From UBA5336 sp038745855 (GTDB lineage: Bacteria > Pseudomonadota > Alphaproteobacteria > Caulobacterales > Hyphomonadaceae), in contig JBCDLC010000014.1 in assembly GCA_038745855.1 (NCBI GenBank), positions 5,318 through 69,317 of the forward strand: 64,000 nt of DNA, written 5' to 3'. Of the stretch, positions 8,057-17,028 are shown in pieces (positions within the stretch are counted from its first letter, which is position 1; each line of letters starts with the position of its first letter). A program made the translations under genes and the position numbers. The notes under the pieces were generated by a model. The model was given only the letters and a program-made list of their open reading frames with translations, had not been told where the DNA came from and did no database searches.

Positions 8057-9265
8057 CTAGAGGATGCCGCCCTCGGGCATTCGGGCGTCCTTGTGCAAAT
8101 CCGCAGAGAGGACCAACCCGAAGCCCACCATGATCGTGAGCATCGCGGTTCCGCCATAGGACACCAGTGGCATCGGCACACCGACCACGGGCAGCAGCCC
8201 AATGACCATGCCAACGTTGAAGACTATGTAGAAGCCAAGCGTTGCCGCCACGCCAGCGGTGGCATAACGGCCAAAGCGTTCCGTACATCGTCCGGCGATC
8301 ATGAGACACCAGACAAGGATCGCGCCCCAGATCATCATGAGACTGGCAGCGCCGATGAAGCCCAATTCCTCGGCGATGACCGTAAGAATGAAATCCGTGC
8401 TCTGCTCGGGAATGTATTCGAGCTTGGTCTGGGTGCCCTGGAGATACCCCTTGCCTGTGAGGCCACCGGACCCGATGGCGATGCGGGCCTGCTCGATCTG
8501 ATAGCCTTCACCGAGAGCCTGGGATTCATCGCCGCCCGAGAGCTGGGTGATGAATGTATCGACCCGTTCGCGCTGGTAGTCGGCAAGGACGAACGAGTAG
8601 ATGAGCGGGACGCTGACGATGCCAAGTAGGGCGAACGCGCCGATGATTTCCTTTCGAAGGCCGGACAGGAAGACGATCACGCCGCCCGACGCGATCAACG
8701 CCAGGGTCGTGCCGAAATCGGGCTGCATGAAGATGAGCGCCGCAGGAGCGGCAATGATGAGGGCGGCGATGAAATGGTGGCGAATGGCATCGGCAGGCAC
8801 TGTGCCGAGCGCTGTGTGGTAGTATCGGGCAAGCGCCAGCGTCAGGGCCACTTTCATGGGTTCGGACGGTTGCAGCGATATCGGGCCGATCTCCAGCCAG
8901 CGCTGGGCGCCGCCCCTCACCGATCCGGCGATCTCGACGGCGAAGAGAAGAACGAGGGCTGCGATATAAGCCACATAGGACAGGCGAAACCAGATCGGCA
9001 GCGGCACGAGGGCCAGCACTAGCATACCCACAAGGCCCGCACCAAAGCGCGTCAGATGTCTCAGCCACAGGTCGGCGTCCGCCCCGGTGCCGGCCTGCGT
9101 CGTGGAATAGAGCATGGCCGTACCGATGAGGGCAGTCACGGTCAGCAGGGCGACCAGTCCCCAGGACAGCCCACCCAAACGCGCGCTCCCCATGAAACTC
9201 ATGGAGGCCGGATCCCTGGCATAGACCCGCCCGCCCTGACGCTCGGAGTCGTGAATATACGTCAT
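8057..9265 (-). CDS. rodA: Rod-shape-determining peptidoglycan polymerase RodA
   Basis: The 402-residue SEDS-family integral membrane protein polymerises lipid II into glycan strands in the elongation complex. Visible hallmarks include about ten hydrophobic helices, the QPSEPMK motif in the first half, QPDFGTTL near the middle, and the C-terminal PLVSYGGTAML motif. Its ATG overlaps the mrdA stop in an ATGA arrangement, coupling it to its partner transpeptidase PBP2. It is the last gene of the mreB-mreC-mreD-mrdA-rodA run. Confidence 0.96.
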   Translation of the reverse strand: MTYIHDSERQGGRVYARDPASMSFMGSARLGGLSWGLVALLTVTALIGTAMLYSTTQAGTGADADLWLRHLTRFGAGLVGMLVLALVPLPIWFRLSYVAYIAALVLLFAVEIAGSVRGGAQRWLEIGPISLQPSEPMKVALTLALARYYHTALGTVPADAIRHHFIAALIIAAPAALIFMQPDFGTTLALIASGGVIVFLSGLRKEIIGAFALLGIVSVPLIYSFVLADYQRERVDTFITQLSGGDESQALGEGYQIEQARIAIGSGGLTGKGYLQGTQTKLEYIPEQSTDFILTVIAEELGFIGAASLMMIWGAILVWCLMIAGRCTERFGRYATAGVAATLGFYIVFNVGMVIGLLPVVGVPMPLVSYGGTAMLTIMVGFGLVLSADLHKDARMPEGGIL

Positions 9266-11319
9266 CCCCGGTCCCCGTTAGCGGCGCCGAGCGAAGGCCG
9301 CCCCGCGAGCCTCTGCCACGCAGGATCCCGGCGGCTGTCGAGCCTCAGCGCTTCAGCCATGACGTCCCGAGCGACCGGCCCCGCCGCCCGTGAGCCCGAT
9401 CCGCCGTGCTCGATAATTACGGAGATGGCGAGCTTCGGATCATCATGGGGCGCATAGCCGACGAAGAGGGCATGGTCACGCAAGCGGCGCTCCAGGTCCT
9501 CGTTCTTGATCACACCGCGCCGGCGTTCGGCCTGGGAGATGTAGCGCACCTGGGCCGTGCCGGTCTTGCCAGCCATGCGAACGCCGCCGAGCCCGAGGTC
9601 GCCAGACCGAAGAGCCGTACCGCCCGCCTCGGAGGTAACGCCGAACATACCGTCTCGCATGAGGGAGATGATTTCCTCATCAAGCGCGCCCTGGCCGTTC
9701 GTATCGATCGAGAAACCTGGACCGATGCCGAGCATTTGCGGTGCCAGGGGGCGACCGTTCCTGGCAAGTTGGGCCGTCATAAGGGCCAATTGTAGGGGTG
9801 TGGTATTCAGGAAGCCCTGGCCGATCCCGTAGTTGAGGGTTTCGCCCTGCTGCCAGGGTTCGCCGCGATTGGCCTCTTTCCAAGCCGGGTCCGGGACCAC
9901 ACCCCTTGCGCCACCGGTCAGGCCGAGATGGCCCCAACTGCGCCCAAAGCCGAAGCGGCGCGCCACGTCAGCGATCTTGTCGACCCCTGTTCGGCGGGCA
10001 ATCTCATAGAAATACACATCGCAGGACTTCTTGATGCCGTCATGCATGTTGACGGCGCCGTGCCCCTCGGGCTTCCAGCAACTCCAGGTCCGGCTGCCCA
10101 GCCTGTAGCGGCCATTGCACCAGATCCGCTCGCGGGGAGAGATCACGCCCGCTTCCATGGCGGCGGCCGCGACGACCATCTTGAATGTGGACCCCGGCGG
10201 GTAAACGCCGTCAAAGGCCTTGTGGTAGAGGGGCGCGTCGGGATTGTTGCGCAAGACGTCATAATTGGCGTGGCTGATTCCGTTTACGAAATCATTGGGG
10301 TCGAAGGCCGGCGTCGAAACCAGCGAGAGGATGTCACCGTTCTCGATGTCCATCACGACGCATGCGCCCGTCTCGTCGCCAAAGCGATTGATGGCCGCGC
10401 GTTGCAGCTCGCTATCGATGGTGAGGGCCACATCGCGGCCCGCCACGGGCGGCCGGTCCGCGTCTGGAACCCGTTCGATGATCCGCCCAGCCGCATTTGT
10501 GACGACGGCCCGGGATCCGCGCGTACCCGTGAGCCAGCTATTACACGTCGCTTCGACCCCAGACCGCCCCGTACGCATGTCGGGATGTTTGTAGAGCCGG
10601 TTCACCTCGCTGGCGACGTCCGACCATTTCGTAGCCAGGAGGTTGCGTCTGATATCTGTCTTGTCGCCAATGATCGCGCGGCCGATCGCGGTGTGGTGGT
10701 CCCACTCGCCATATTCGATCTCGGACAGCAGGCGCCGCTCGGCAGCAGTCAGGTCGAGCCGCTCGAGGGTCAGCGCGTTGATGTCTTTCTGGCTCGCGCG
10801 CGCGACATAGCCAAGGACGTGCGCGAAATCCCGGCCCCGCGTATAGGAACGCGTATCGCCGATCTCGACCACAATCCCCGGCAATTGTGCAGCGTGCACG
10901 CTGAGACGTGCGAATTCCTCATAGGTCAGCTCGCGGGCAACCTCGGTCTGCAGGAAGGCCGGTTGCGCACGGGACCGGCGAATGATCGCGGCCTGGCGCT
11001 CAGGACTGAGGTCGACGGTCTTGGCGATCTCGGCGAGCACAGCCTCCATATCGCCCGCCTGCTCGCGGATAATCGCGACGCGGCCAGCTTGACGATGGTC
11101 GGCTAGGGGAAAGCCGAAGCGGTCGAGGATCCGGCCGCGCGTGGGCGGGGCAAGATCGAACCGAACTTCATTATCGGCCGCTTTCTCCCGCAACGCTTCG
11201 CCGTCGATAAGCTGGAGCTGGGCCAAGCGACCGAGCAGACCCGTCCAGACCAGCGCACCAGCGCCGAAAAGGACGTTCCGACGGGACTGGAAGATATCGA
11301 GGGGTCGACGGTCCGCCAT
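9262..11319 (-). CDS. mrdA: Penicillin-binding protein 2, elongation-specific transpeptidase
   Basis: This is a class B PBP of 685 residues with start at 11319 (MADRRPLDIF), one base after the mreD stop. Reading further upstream would enter mreD in another frame and give an unnatural N-terminus. One membrane anchor lies at about 15-35, followed by the dimerisation/pedestal domain and the transpeptidase domain with S377-T-F-K380 (SxxK), S432-C-D (SxN position) and K585-T-G. It crosslinks peptidoglycan during side-wall growth with RodA. SxD-type residues in place of SxN are normal in PBP2. Confidence 0.95.
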   Translation of the reverse strand: MADRRPLDIFQSRRNVLFGAGALVWTGLLGRLAQLQLIDGEALREKAADNEVRFDLAPPTRGRILDRFGFPLADHRQAGRVAIIREQAGDMEAVLAEIAKTVDLSPERQAAIIRRSRAQPAFLQTEVARELTYEEFARLSVHAAQLPGIVVEIGDTRSYTRGRDFAHVLGYVARASQKDINALTLERLDLTAAERRLLSEIEYGEWDHHTAIGRAIIGDKTDIRRNLLATKWSDVASEVNRLYKHPDMRTGRSGVEATCNSWLTGTRGSRAVVTNAAGRIIERVPDADRPPVAGRDVALTIDSELQRAAINRFGDETGACVVMDIENGDILSLVSTPAFDPNDFVNGISHANYDVLRNNPDAPLYHKAFDGVYPPGSTFKMVVAAAAMEAGVISPRERIWCNGRYRLGSRTWSCWKPEGHGAVNMHDGIKKSCDVYFYEIARRTGVDKIADVARRFGFGRSWGHLGLTGGARGVVPDPAWKEANRGEPWQQGETLNYGIGQGFLNTTPLQLALMTAQLARNGRPLAPQMLGIGPGFSIDTNGQGALDEEIISLMRDGMFGVTSEAGGTALRSGDLGLGGVRMAGKTGTAQVRYISQAERRRGVIKNEDLERRLRDHALFVGYAPHDDPKLAISVIIEHGGSGSRAAGPVARDVMAEALRLDSRRDPAWQRLAGRPSLGAANGDRG

Positions 11320-11320
11320 G

Positions 11321-11869
11321 TCAGCTCCCCGTGGCCGCTGTTTTCGCGCTCTCCAGGTCGAACAGACCCTCGAACAGGAGATAGAGCAGGGAGCAAAGGA
11401 TCCAGACCAGAAGCAACGGGAGCACTTCAGCCGGGCCAACGGCGAGCATCGACGCGAAGACCCAGAGCACGATCACGCCCGCTGCGATGCCGATATGCGG
11501 CAACAGGGTTCCAGTGAGGGGATCCATCTCGCCGCCAATCACGACACCGGAAAACGCCAGCATCGCATAGGTCGTGAGGAACACGATGGGAAACACGCCG
11601 AAGGGCGCAAGTGTCACCGCGTCAAAGGCAAAGCCGAGCAGGACGAGCGTGGCCATGGGCCGGATCGACAGTCCCAGGCGGGCCCAGCCCGCTGCCGCCA
11701 CAAGACCTGTAAGCGGCCAAGGCATCGCGCTGCCAAAGACGTCGCCCGCGCGTTCCCACAAGAGCGTGAAGGCAAGGATAAAGAGCAAGCCGACGGCTAG
11801 TCGGCCGGTGAGGCCCGTTCCGCGCCAGGCGTCCGCCAGGGGGCGGGGGATGAAGGCCGATCCCATCAT
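11321..11869 (-). CDS. mreD: Rod-shape-determining protein MreD
   Basis: This is a 182-residue hydrophobic protein with about five to six membrane segments, of the length and position expected for MreD, the poorly conserved inner-membrane member of the rod complex. Identification leans on location: it overlaps mreC by 4 bases (start 11869) and sits one base before mrdA. It probably links MreC and the PBP2/RodA synthase to MreB. Confidence 0.88.
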   Translation of the reverse strand: MMGSAFIPRPLADAWRGTGLTGRLAVGLLFILAFTLLWERAGDVFGSAMPWPLTGLVAAAGWARLGLSIRPMATLVLLGFAFDAVTLAPFGVFPIVFLTTYAMLAFSGVVIGGEMDPLTGTLLPHIGIAAGVIVLWVFASMLAVGPAEVLPLLLVWILCSLLYLLFEGLFDLESAKTAATGS

Positions 11870-12828
11870 TCCGGACCGGCGGCTGACGAGCGTGCAGGGT
11901 TGATCGCCGCTTCGACGGTTGCCTCGGTCGCCCCGTCGGGTGCGGCGTCTTCAGGGCCGGCGATTGTTGGGGGCGCCAGGGGTTCAGGTTCAGGGATCGT
12001 GGGTGGCGGCAGCAAGCGGACAAAGCCGCCGCGGGCATCCCGCATGGTGAAGCGAACCCGCCAGTCGCCAGCATCCCCGAAGACATGGCCAGCAACGAGA
12101 CCGCGTGGGAAAACGCCGCCTTCGCCGCTCGTCAGAATGCGTTCGCCGAGGATGAAACCGTCGTCTTCCGGAAGGTCTGACAGGCGTCCTATGCGGTCGC
12201 GGGCGCCATAGAGGACGGCGCGGACGCCGCTTCGCTCGCCCATGACCGGCACGCGGGAGTTGAAGTCTGTCACCATGAGGATGCGGGAAGAGCGTTCGCC
12301 GACGCTGATCACCCGGCCAACAACGCCCATTTCGTTGAAGGCGATATCGTCAACCTGGACACCTGAGCGCCGGCCGGCATCGGCCAGTAAAGTATCGGCG
12401 AAGGGGCCGTTGGTTTCGGCCACGATGCGTACGGTCTTTGACTGTTGCGCCCATTCGATGGGGGCGTCGTCCACGGCGTTGAGCATCGCCTGATAGGCGA
12501 AGAACCGCTCGTTCATGGCGATGGCGGCTTGCCTGTAGCGCGAAAGCTCTGCGACCTCGTTTTCCAATTGCTTGATGCGCCGCTCTGCGTCGGCCTGGCC
12601 CGTCAGCCTCGCCCAGAGCCCTGGCGCTTCGTCGCTTTCCTGGCTTTGTTCCCGGCGGTCGCCGAAGGTCTGCACATCACCGGCGAGGGAGCGGACAGGG
12701 GTAAAGGCGTTCGAGATGACCGGAGCTGTCTGCGCAATGAGGAGTGCAAGCGAAAGCGCAATGAAGATCGCGAGCGCCAGTCGGCGCATCGGGCGCTTGC
12801 GTCGTCCTGCTTGGCCAAACCCAGCCAT
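11866..12828 (-). CDS. mreC: Rod-shape-determining protein MreC
   Basis: The protein is 320 residues long with a basic N-terminus, one membrane helix at about 16-35, a coiled-coil region with ERRIKQLENEVAELSRY near 77, and a beta-rich periplasmic domain containing VGRVISVGERSSRILMVTDF. The C-terminus is a Pro/Glu/Ala-rich tail. MreC bridges MreB in the cytoplasm to PBP2 in the periplasm. Its stop overlaps the mreD start. A 134-base gap separates it from mreB, so a secondary promoter is possible, though none is clear. Confidence 0.93.
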   Translation of the reverse strand: MAGFGQAGRRKRPMRRLALAIFIALSLALLIAQTAPVISNAFTPVRSLAGDVQTFGDRREQSQESDEAPGLWARLTGQADAERRIKQLENEVAELSRYRQAAIAMNERFFAYQAMLNAVDDAPIEWAQQSKTVRIVAETNGPFADTLLADAGRRSGVQVDDIAFNEMGVVGRVISVGERSSRILMVTDFNSRVPVMGERSGVRAVLYGARDRIGRLSDLPEDDGFILGERILTSGEGGVFPRGLVAGHVFGDAGDWRVRFTMRDARGGFVRLLPPPTIPEPEPLAPPTIAGPEDAAPDGATEATVEAAINPARSSAAGPE

Positions 12829-12962
12829 GGGCGCCGATCCTCACTCACCACACCGGACCCTTCTGTCCGGATTTTTCCGGTGGGCCCCACTTCTATCCAG
12901 CGCGCATCGTTTCAAACGCCGTGCCGTTCAGGTTAACCCGCCTGCTTCAAGGCCGTGTTTCC

Positions 12963-14003
12963 TTAGACTTCCGGGCACAAGACCGATTGCATCTTTGGAT
13001 AATTCTCTAGCACCACACCGCAGCCATTGACCACACAACGCAGCGGGTCGTCAGCCAGCATAACTGGTAATTTCGCTTGCTCCCGGATGCAAACATCGAG
13101 GTTGCGCAACAGCGCGCCGCCGCCCGTCAGAACGATGCCGCGATCAACAATATCCGCGGCCAACTCCGGCGGCATGGCCTCAAGCGCCATTTTCACCGCA
13201 TCGATGATTTCGCCGACCGGTTCCTTGAGAGCATCGGAGACAATAGCCTCGTTGACCTCGGTTTCGATCGGGACGCCATCCAGGGTGCCGCGACCGCGCA
13301 CCGTGATCGCCATGCCGGTCCCGTTTTCCGGTGCCATGGCCGTGCCGATCTCTTTCTTGATCCGCTCCGCGCTCATTTCACCGATCAGGATTTTCTGTTC
13401 GCGGCGGAGGTGGTTCACGATGGCCGAGTCCATCTTGTCGCCGCCAACCCGCACCGACCGGGAATAGACGATCCCACCAAGCGACAGGACCGCCACTTCA
13501 GCGGTGCCCCCGCCGATATCGACAACCATGGAGCCCGCGGGGTCCTCGATGGGCAGACCGGCGCCGATGGCAGCGGCCATGGGCTCTTCGATGAGTTTCA
13601 CGTCGCGGGCACCAGCGGCGAGCGCCGATTGGTGAATGGCCCGTCGCTCGACACTGGTGGCCGAGCTTGGAACGCAGATGATGATGAGCGGGGAAACAAA
13701 GGCGCGCCGATTATGCACTTTCCGGATGAAGTGCTTGATCATCTCTTCGGCGACTTCGAAGTCGGCAATCACGCCATCGCGCATGGGGCGGATGGCTTCC
13801 ATGTTGACGGGTGTCTTGCCCAGCATCTGCTTGGCCTGGTCGCCCACCGCATACACGATCTTGCGCCCGCCCTGGGTCATGTAGGCGACAACCGACGGCT
13901 CATCGAGTTGGACGCCCTGACCCTTGACGTAGACCAGCGTGTTCGCCGTGCCGAGATCGATCGCCATGTCGGTGGACAGCATGCCCAACAGGGAACCAAG
14001 CAT
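12963..14003 (-). CDS. mreB: Cell-shape actin homologue MreB
   Basis: This is a 346-residue actin-fold ATPase. MAIDLGTANTLVYVKG near the start is the phosphate-1 loop, VVDIGGGTAEVAVLSLGG the phosphate-2 loop, and GIVLTGGGALLRNLD the adenosine motif. The N-terminal MLGSLLGMLS is an amphipathic membrane-binding stretch. MreB filaments organise wall synthesis along the cell cylinder. It is the first gene of the elongasome run, after a 277-base region that holds repeated GTACG palindromes. Confidence 0.98.
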   Translation of the reverse strand: MLGSLLGMLSTDMAIDLGTANTLVYVKGQGVQLDEPSVVAYMTQGGRKIVYAVGDQAKQMLGKTPVNMEAIRPMRDGVIADFEVAEEMIKHFIRKVHNRRAFVSPLIIICVPSSATSVERRAIHQSALAAGARDVKLIEEPMAAAIGAGLPIEDPAGSMVVDIGGGTAEVAVLSLGGIVYSRSVRVGGDKMDSAIVNHLRREQKILIGEMSAERIKKEIGTAMAPENGTGMAITVRGRGTLDGVPIETEVNEAIVSDALKEPVGEIIDAVKMALEAMPPELAADIVDRGIVLTGGGALLRNLDVCIREQAKLPVMLADDPLRCVVNGCGVVLENYPKMQSVLCPEV

Positions 14004-14129
14004 GATGGTCTTCGCCTTCTTGACGCGGTTAACGGTGTGTCACCCGAAGCGTGAATTCACGCTCTACCAACACTCTGGCACAGGTGCCCTTTAAATGGCG
14101 TTAAGGCAAGAAACTGGCGCATACAGACG

Positions 14130-14272
14130 GTACGATACGTACGATTAGAGCGTTTTCCCTGATTTGAAAGCCCTTTTGGGCGACCGCCGCACGTGCAATT
14201 ACCCAAGCAACATCAGCGCACTATCAAAGCGTACGCTTCGTACTTTTAGGTTTGATTAACTTTGTACGGATC
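14130..14272. repeat. Repeated GTACG inverted-repeat motifs upstream of mreB
   Basis: Two copies of GTACG-N3-CGTAC occur between leuA and mreB: 14130-14142 (spacer ATA) and 14231-14243 (spacer CTT). The second is nested with a perfect 12-base palindrome, AAGCGTACGCTT, at 14228-14239. A third, imperfect copy starts at 14264 (GTACG-GAT-CGGTC). Centres are about 101 bases apart for the two perfect copies. The location in the presumed mreB promoter region suggests regulator binding sites, but no matching regulator is known to me. Confidence 0.45.
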
Positions 14273-14280
14273 GGTCACCC

Positions 14281-15816
14281 TCACGCGGCAATCCGTTTCT
14301 TCCGCCGCGCCTCCAGCTTGTTGACCGCGTGCACATAGGCCATGGCCGCTGCCACCAGCGTATCGGGATCAGAGCTCCGGCCGGTCGCCATGATGCCCTC
14401 ACCGTTCAGCCGGACCGAGACATCCGCCTGCGCATCCGTGCCGCCGCTCACAGCGTGGACCTGGAACAGGTCGAGTTGCCCCGTGTGGGGTACCATTGCC
14501 TTGATCGCATTGAACACTGCATCGACGGGACCGTTCCCGCGCGCGATGGCAAACGTCGCCTCGCCATCGATTTCCAAGTCGATTTCCGCCGTTTGTGGAC
14601 CATCGGTCCCCGCCACCACACGCAGCCTGAGAAACTTGATCCGCTCGCCTTCGAGGCTGAGTTGGCTGTCAACGATCGCGATTATGTCGTCATCGAAGAT
14701 ATGCTTCTTCCGGTCCGCCAGGTCCTTGAACCGCTTGAAGGCGTCATTCAGCGCCTCATCGTCCAGTTCGTAGCCGAGGCTGACCAGCTTGTCCTTGAAC
14801 GCATGCCGCCCCGAATGCTTACCCATGATGAGGGACGTTTTCGATACGCCCACATCTTCCGGGTCCATGATCTCGTAGGTCTGGGCATTCTTCAGCATGC
14901 CGTCCTGGTGGATACCGCTCTCGTGGGCGAAGGCGTTCTTGCCGACGATGGCCTTGTTGTACTGCACAGGGAACCCGGTGATGCGGCTCACCATCTGGCT
15001 CGCGCGCGCCAGCTTTTCCGACGCGATGTGCGTGCTGAACGGCAGCGTGTCGTTGCGCACGCGGAGCGCCATGACGACCTCCTCAAGCGCGGCATTTCCC
15101 GCCCGCTCGCCGAGCCCATTGATCGTGCACTCCACCTGGCGGGCCCCATTGGCGACGCCAGCCAGTGAGTTTGCCACCGCCAAGCCCAGATCATTGTGGC
15201 AATGGGTCGACCAGATCACCTTGTCGCTGCCCGTCACGGTTTCGCGCAGTTTCCGGATCAAGGCGCCAAACTCCTCAGGATGGGAGTATCCGACCGTATC
15301 GGGCACGTTGATCGTCGTTGCGCCCGAGGCGATCGCGGTATCGATACACCGGCAGAGGAACTCGAACTCGGTTCGGGTGGCGTCCTCCGCACTCCATTCC
15401 ACATCGTCGGTGTAATTCCGAGCCTGGGTGACCGAGCGGCCGACGGCTTCCAGCACGGCGTTGGGCCCCATCTTCAGCTTGTGCTTCATGTGCACGGGGC
15501 TCGTGGAAATGAACGTATGGATCCTGGGCCTCGCCGCATGGCGCACGGCCTCGCCACACCGGTCGATGTCGCTCGGCGTGGACCGGGCGAGCCCGCAGAT
15601 CACAGCCGCGCTCGACCGTTTCGCGATCTCGCTGACGCACTCGAAATCCCCTGCAGAGGCAGCTGGAAACCCGGCCTCGATGATGTCGACCCCCATATCC
15701 TCAAGGAGTTCGGCCAGTTCGAGCTTCTCGCGCAGGGTCATCGAGGCGCCGGGGCTCTGCTCGCCATCGCGCATGGTTGTGTCGAAGATCAGGACGTCTG
15801 TCTTGGGATCGGTCAT
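14281..15816 (-). CDS. leuA: 2-isopropylmalate synthase
   Basis: This 511-residue enzyme condenses 2-oxoisovalerate with acetyl-CoA, the first committed step of leucine synthesis. The TIM-barrel starts with FDTTMRDGEQSPGASM, and metal-site His residues appear in STHCHNDLGLA. ESGIHQDGMLK is present further on, followed by the C-terminal LeuA allosteric domain (about 380-500) for leucine feedback. I take the ATG at 15816 rather than one 20 codons upstream, because it gives the standard MTDPKTDVLIFD N-terminus and has AGG 8 bases before it. The 5' region encodes a leucine-containing short ORF and competing hairpins. Confidence 0.96.
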   Translation of the reverse strand: MTDPKTDVLIFDTTMRDGEQSPGASMTLREKLELAELLEDMGVDIIEAGFPAASAGDFECVSEIAKRSSAAVICGLARSTPSDIDRCGEAVRHAARPRIHTFISTSPVHMKHKLKMGPNAVLEAVGRSVTQARNYTDDVEWSAEDATRTEFEFLCRCIDTAIASGATTINVPDTVGYSHPEEFGALIRKLRETVTGSDKVIWSTHCHNDLGLAVANSLAGVANGARQVECTINGLGERAGNAALEEVVMALRVRNDTLPFSTHIASEKLARASQMVSRITGFPVQYNKAIVGKNAFAHESGIHQDGMLKNAQTYEIMDPEDVGVSKTSLIMGKHSGRHAFKDKLVSLGYELDDEALNDAFKRFKDLADRKKHIFDDDIIAIVDSQLSLEGERIKFLRLRVVAGTDGPQTAEIDLEIDGEATFAIARGNGPVDAVFNAIKAMVPHTGQLDLFQVHAVSGGTDAQADVSVRLNGEGIMATGRSSDPDTLVAAAMAYVHAVNKLEARRKKRIAA

Positions 15817-15912
15817 GGAACTGGCCTGGGATTGTGAACGTGGAACGGTGTCTCTGTTCCCCTGGCCGCGTGCCAATCCCTACTGGATCGCATGCCCCGG
15901 CCAGGGGCCCAT
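15817..15912 (-). promoter_or_regulatory. Candidate leuA leader RNA switch
   Basis: On the minus strand, CCCCTGGCC (15907-15899, inside the leader ORF) can pair perfectly over 9 bases with GGCCAGGGG (15867-15859). The same segment can instead form a local GCCCC/GGGGC hairpin. It can also pair with AGGCCAG at 15827-15821, which includes the likely leuA ribosome site. A further GGAAC/GTTCC stem lies at 15860-15842. These arms are mutually exclusive, as expected for a ribosome-stalling switch. No U-run follows, so control of translation, or Rho, would fit better than a simple terminator. Confidence 0.35.
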
Positions 15913-15972
15913 AAGCAGGAGGCTGCCGAGGGCAGGGCGTCTGGCGCCCATTCGAGGCAAGTGCGTTCTCAT
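15880..15972 (-). CDS. Candidate leuA leader peptide (30 residues)
   Basis: A 30-codon reading frame ends 63 bases before the leuA ATG on the same strand. It contains five leucine codons, three of them consecutive (CTC CTG CTT) in the stretch LGSLLLMG near residues 15-22, followed by GPWPGHAIQ and TAG. Leu-rich leader peptides before leuA are known from attenuation control in alphaproteobacteria. An AGG lies about 8 bases before the ATG. The final codons overlap RNA that can fold in two exclusive ways. Function is inferred from position and composition; chance is not excluded. Confidence 0.4.
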   Translation of the reverse strand: MRTHLPRMGARRPALGSLLLMGPWPGHAIQ

Positions 15973-16037
15973 GCGCCTGAAAATGCCATGGGCGCGTAGC
16001 GTGTCAATGCTCAAGGTCGCTCGAAACGGGTATAATT

Positions 16038-16742
16038 TTAGGGGTCCGCCTTTACCCGTCGCCTGGCGAAAAGCGCGAGAATGATCCAGACGGCAACAGC
16101 CCCGACCGCCGCGGAGACCGCAAGGATCGGGCGGCCGCCAAGGGCAGACAGGACGCTTTGGCCCGCAAACGTCACCAGCACCAGCTTCGGAATGACGCCC
16201 ACGGCCAACCCGGCGAGATAGTGACTGAACCGCGCCTGGCTCACGCCGAAGGCCATATTCACCAGAAGGAACGGGCCGGTCGGCACGTTTCGGACGATGG
16301 CGCTTGCGAGGAAGCTGTTTCGGCCGATGAACGACGACAGGCGATTGGCAAAGTTCCCGCCGTATCGCCGCACCGCTTTCTCGCCCACGAGGCGGCCGAT
16401 CCAGAATGTCAGCGTGCCCGATGCGAGGGTCGCCAGCCACGCATAGGCAAAGCCGACGATGGGTCCGAAGGCGACAACGGCCATCCCGATCAACAGGAAT
16501 TGCGGAACGCCGAAAAACGCACAGACGATGAAGGCTCCGATGAGCGCAGGCAGGCCCCACGGCCCTTCGGCCAGGCGGGCGATCGTGCCCTGCATCTGGT
16601 CGAGATTGCCGAAGGCGCCCGTTTTCCCCACAAGGAAGACGGCGATGACCAGGGCGAACAGCGCAAGAGAGACCAATACGGTCCGGGTCGCAGTATCGTC
16701 GAGCCGGCGAAGAAAGCGTGGGATCATGCCCATGCGCGCCAT
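16038..16742 (-). CDS. VTT-domain (TVP38/TMEM64, DedA-like) membrane protein
   Basis: This is a 234-residue inner-membrane protein with five to six hydrophobic segments and the VTT core: FGVPQFLLIGMAVVAFGPIVG near 75-95, then a GRLVGEKAVRRYGG helix and NVPTGPFLLVN-type re-entrant motif. Relatives move lipids or act in membrane homeostasis. The open frame extends far upstream, but the added sequence is basic and unlike the family, so a start in the MARMGMIP cluster (ATGs at 16742, 16733 and 16727) is preferred. It precedes leuA on the same strand. Confidence 0.85.
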   Translation of the reverse strand: MARMGMIPRFLRRLDDTATRTVLVSLALFALVIAVFLVGKTGAFGNLDQMQGTIARLAEGPWGLPALIGAFIVCAFFGVPQFLLIGMAVVAFGPIVGFAYAWLATLASGTLTFWIGRLVGEKAVRRYGGNFANRLSSFIGRNSFLASAIVRNVPTGPFLLVNMAFGVSQARFSHYLAGLAVGVIPKLVLVTFAGQSVLSALGGRPILAVSAAVGAVAVWIILALFARRRVKADP

Positions 16743-16987
16743 TGGGCAAGCCCCCAACCCCCGGTCAAGCTGCTTTATGCTTTGATCTGGTTGTTTCCTT
16801 GATCCCCCGCTGGGCTTCGGGCTGTCGCCCTTCGCTACGCGATGGATCGGGTTCAAGACTGCTGTTCTTTCCCGGTCTCTGATGGCGCGCTGTGCCGCTG
16901 AACGTGGTGCCACGAGCCGCCCACAGCTGTAGGATAACTTCTGCCCTATCCACGCCACGCGCCCTGTAATCGTTGCAAAAACCCGGC

Positions 16988-17019
16988 GCTTATCCGACCG
17001 ATCCGCGCCCGTGATAAGC
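16988..17019. repeat. Inverted repeat GCTTATC / GATAAGC before an unknown gene
   Basis: A 7-base inverted repeat with an 18-base spacer (16988-16994 and 17013-17019) ends ten bases before the ATG at 17029. The related motif ACTTATCC occurs twice before the unknown gene at 63843. It could be an operator or mRNA hairpin. The rest of the 286-base gap after 16742 shows nothing recognisable. Confidence 0.3.
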
Positions 17020-17028
17020 TCCCCACAA

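Noticed and set aside
9928..11106. 392-residue plus-strand frame
   Set aside because: Antisense to mrdA, whose catalytic motifs are intact; such long opposite frames are common in GC-rich codon-biased genes.
13077..14054. 325-residue plus-strand frame
   Set aside because: Mirror of mreB codon bias; mreB is unambiguous.
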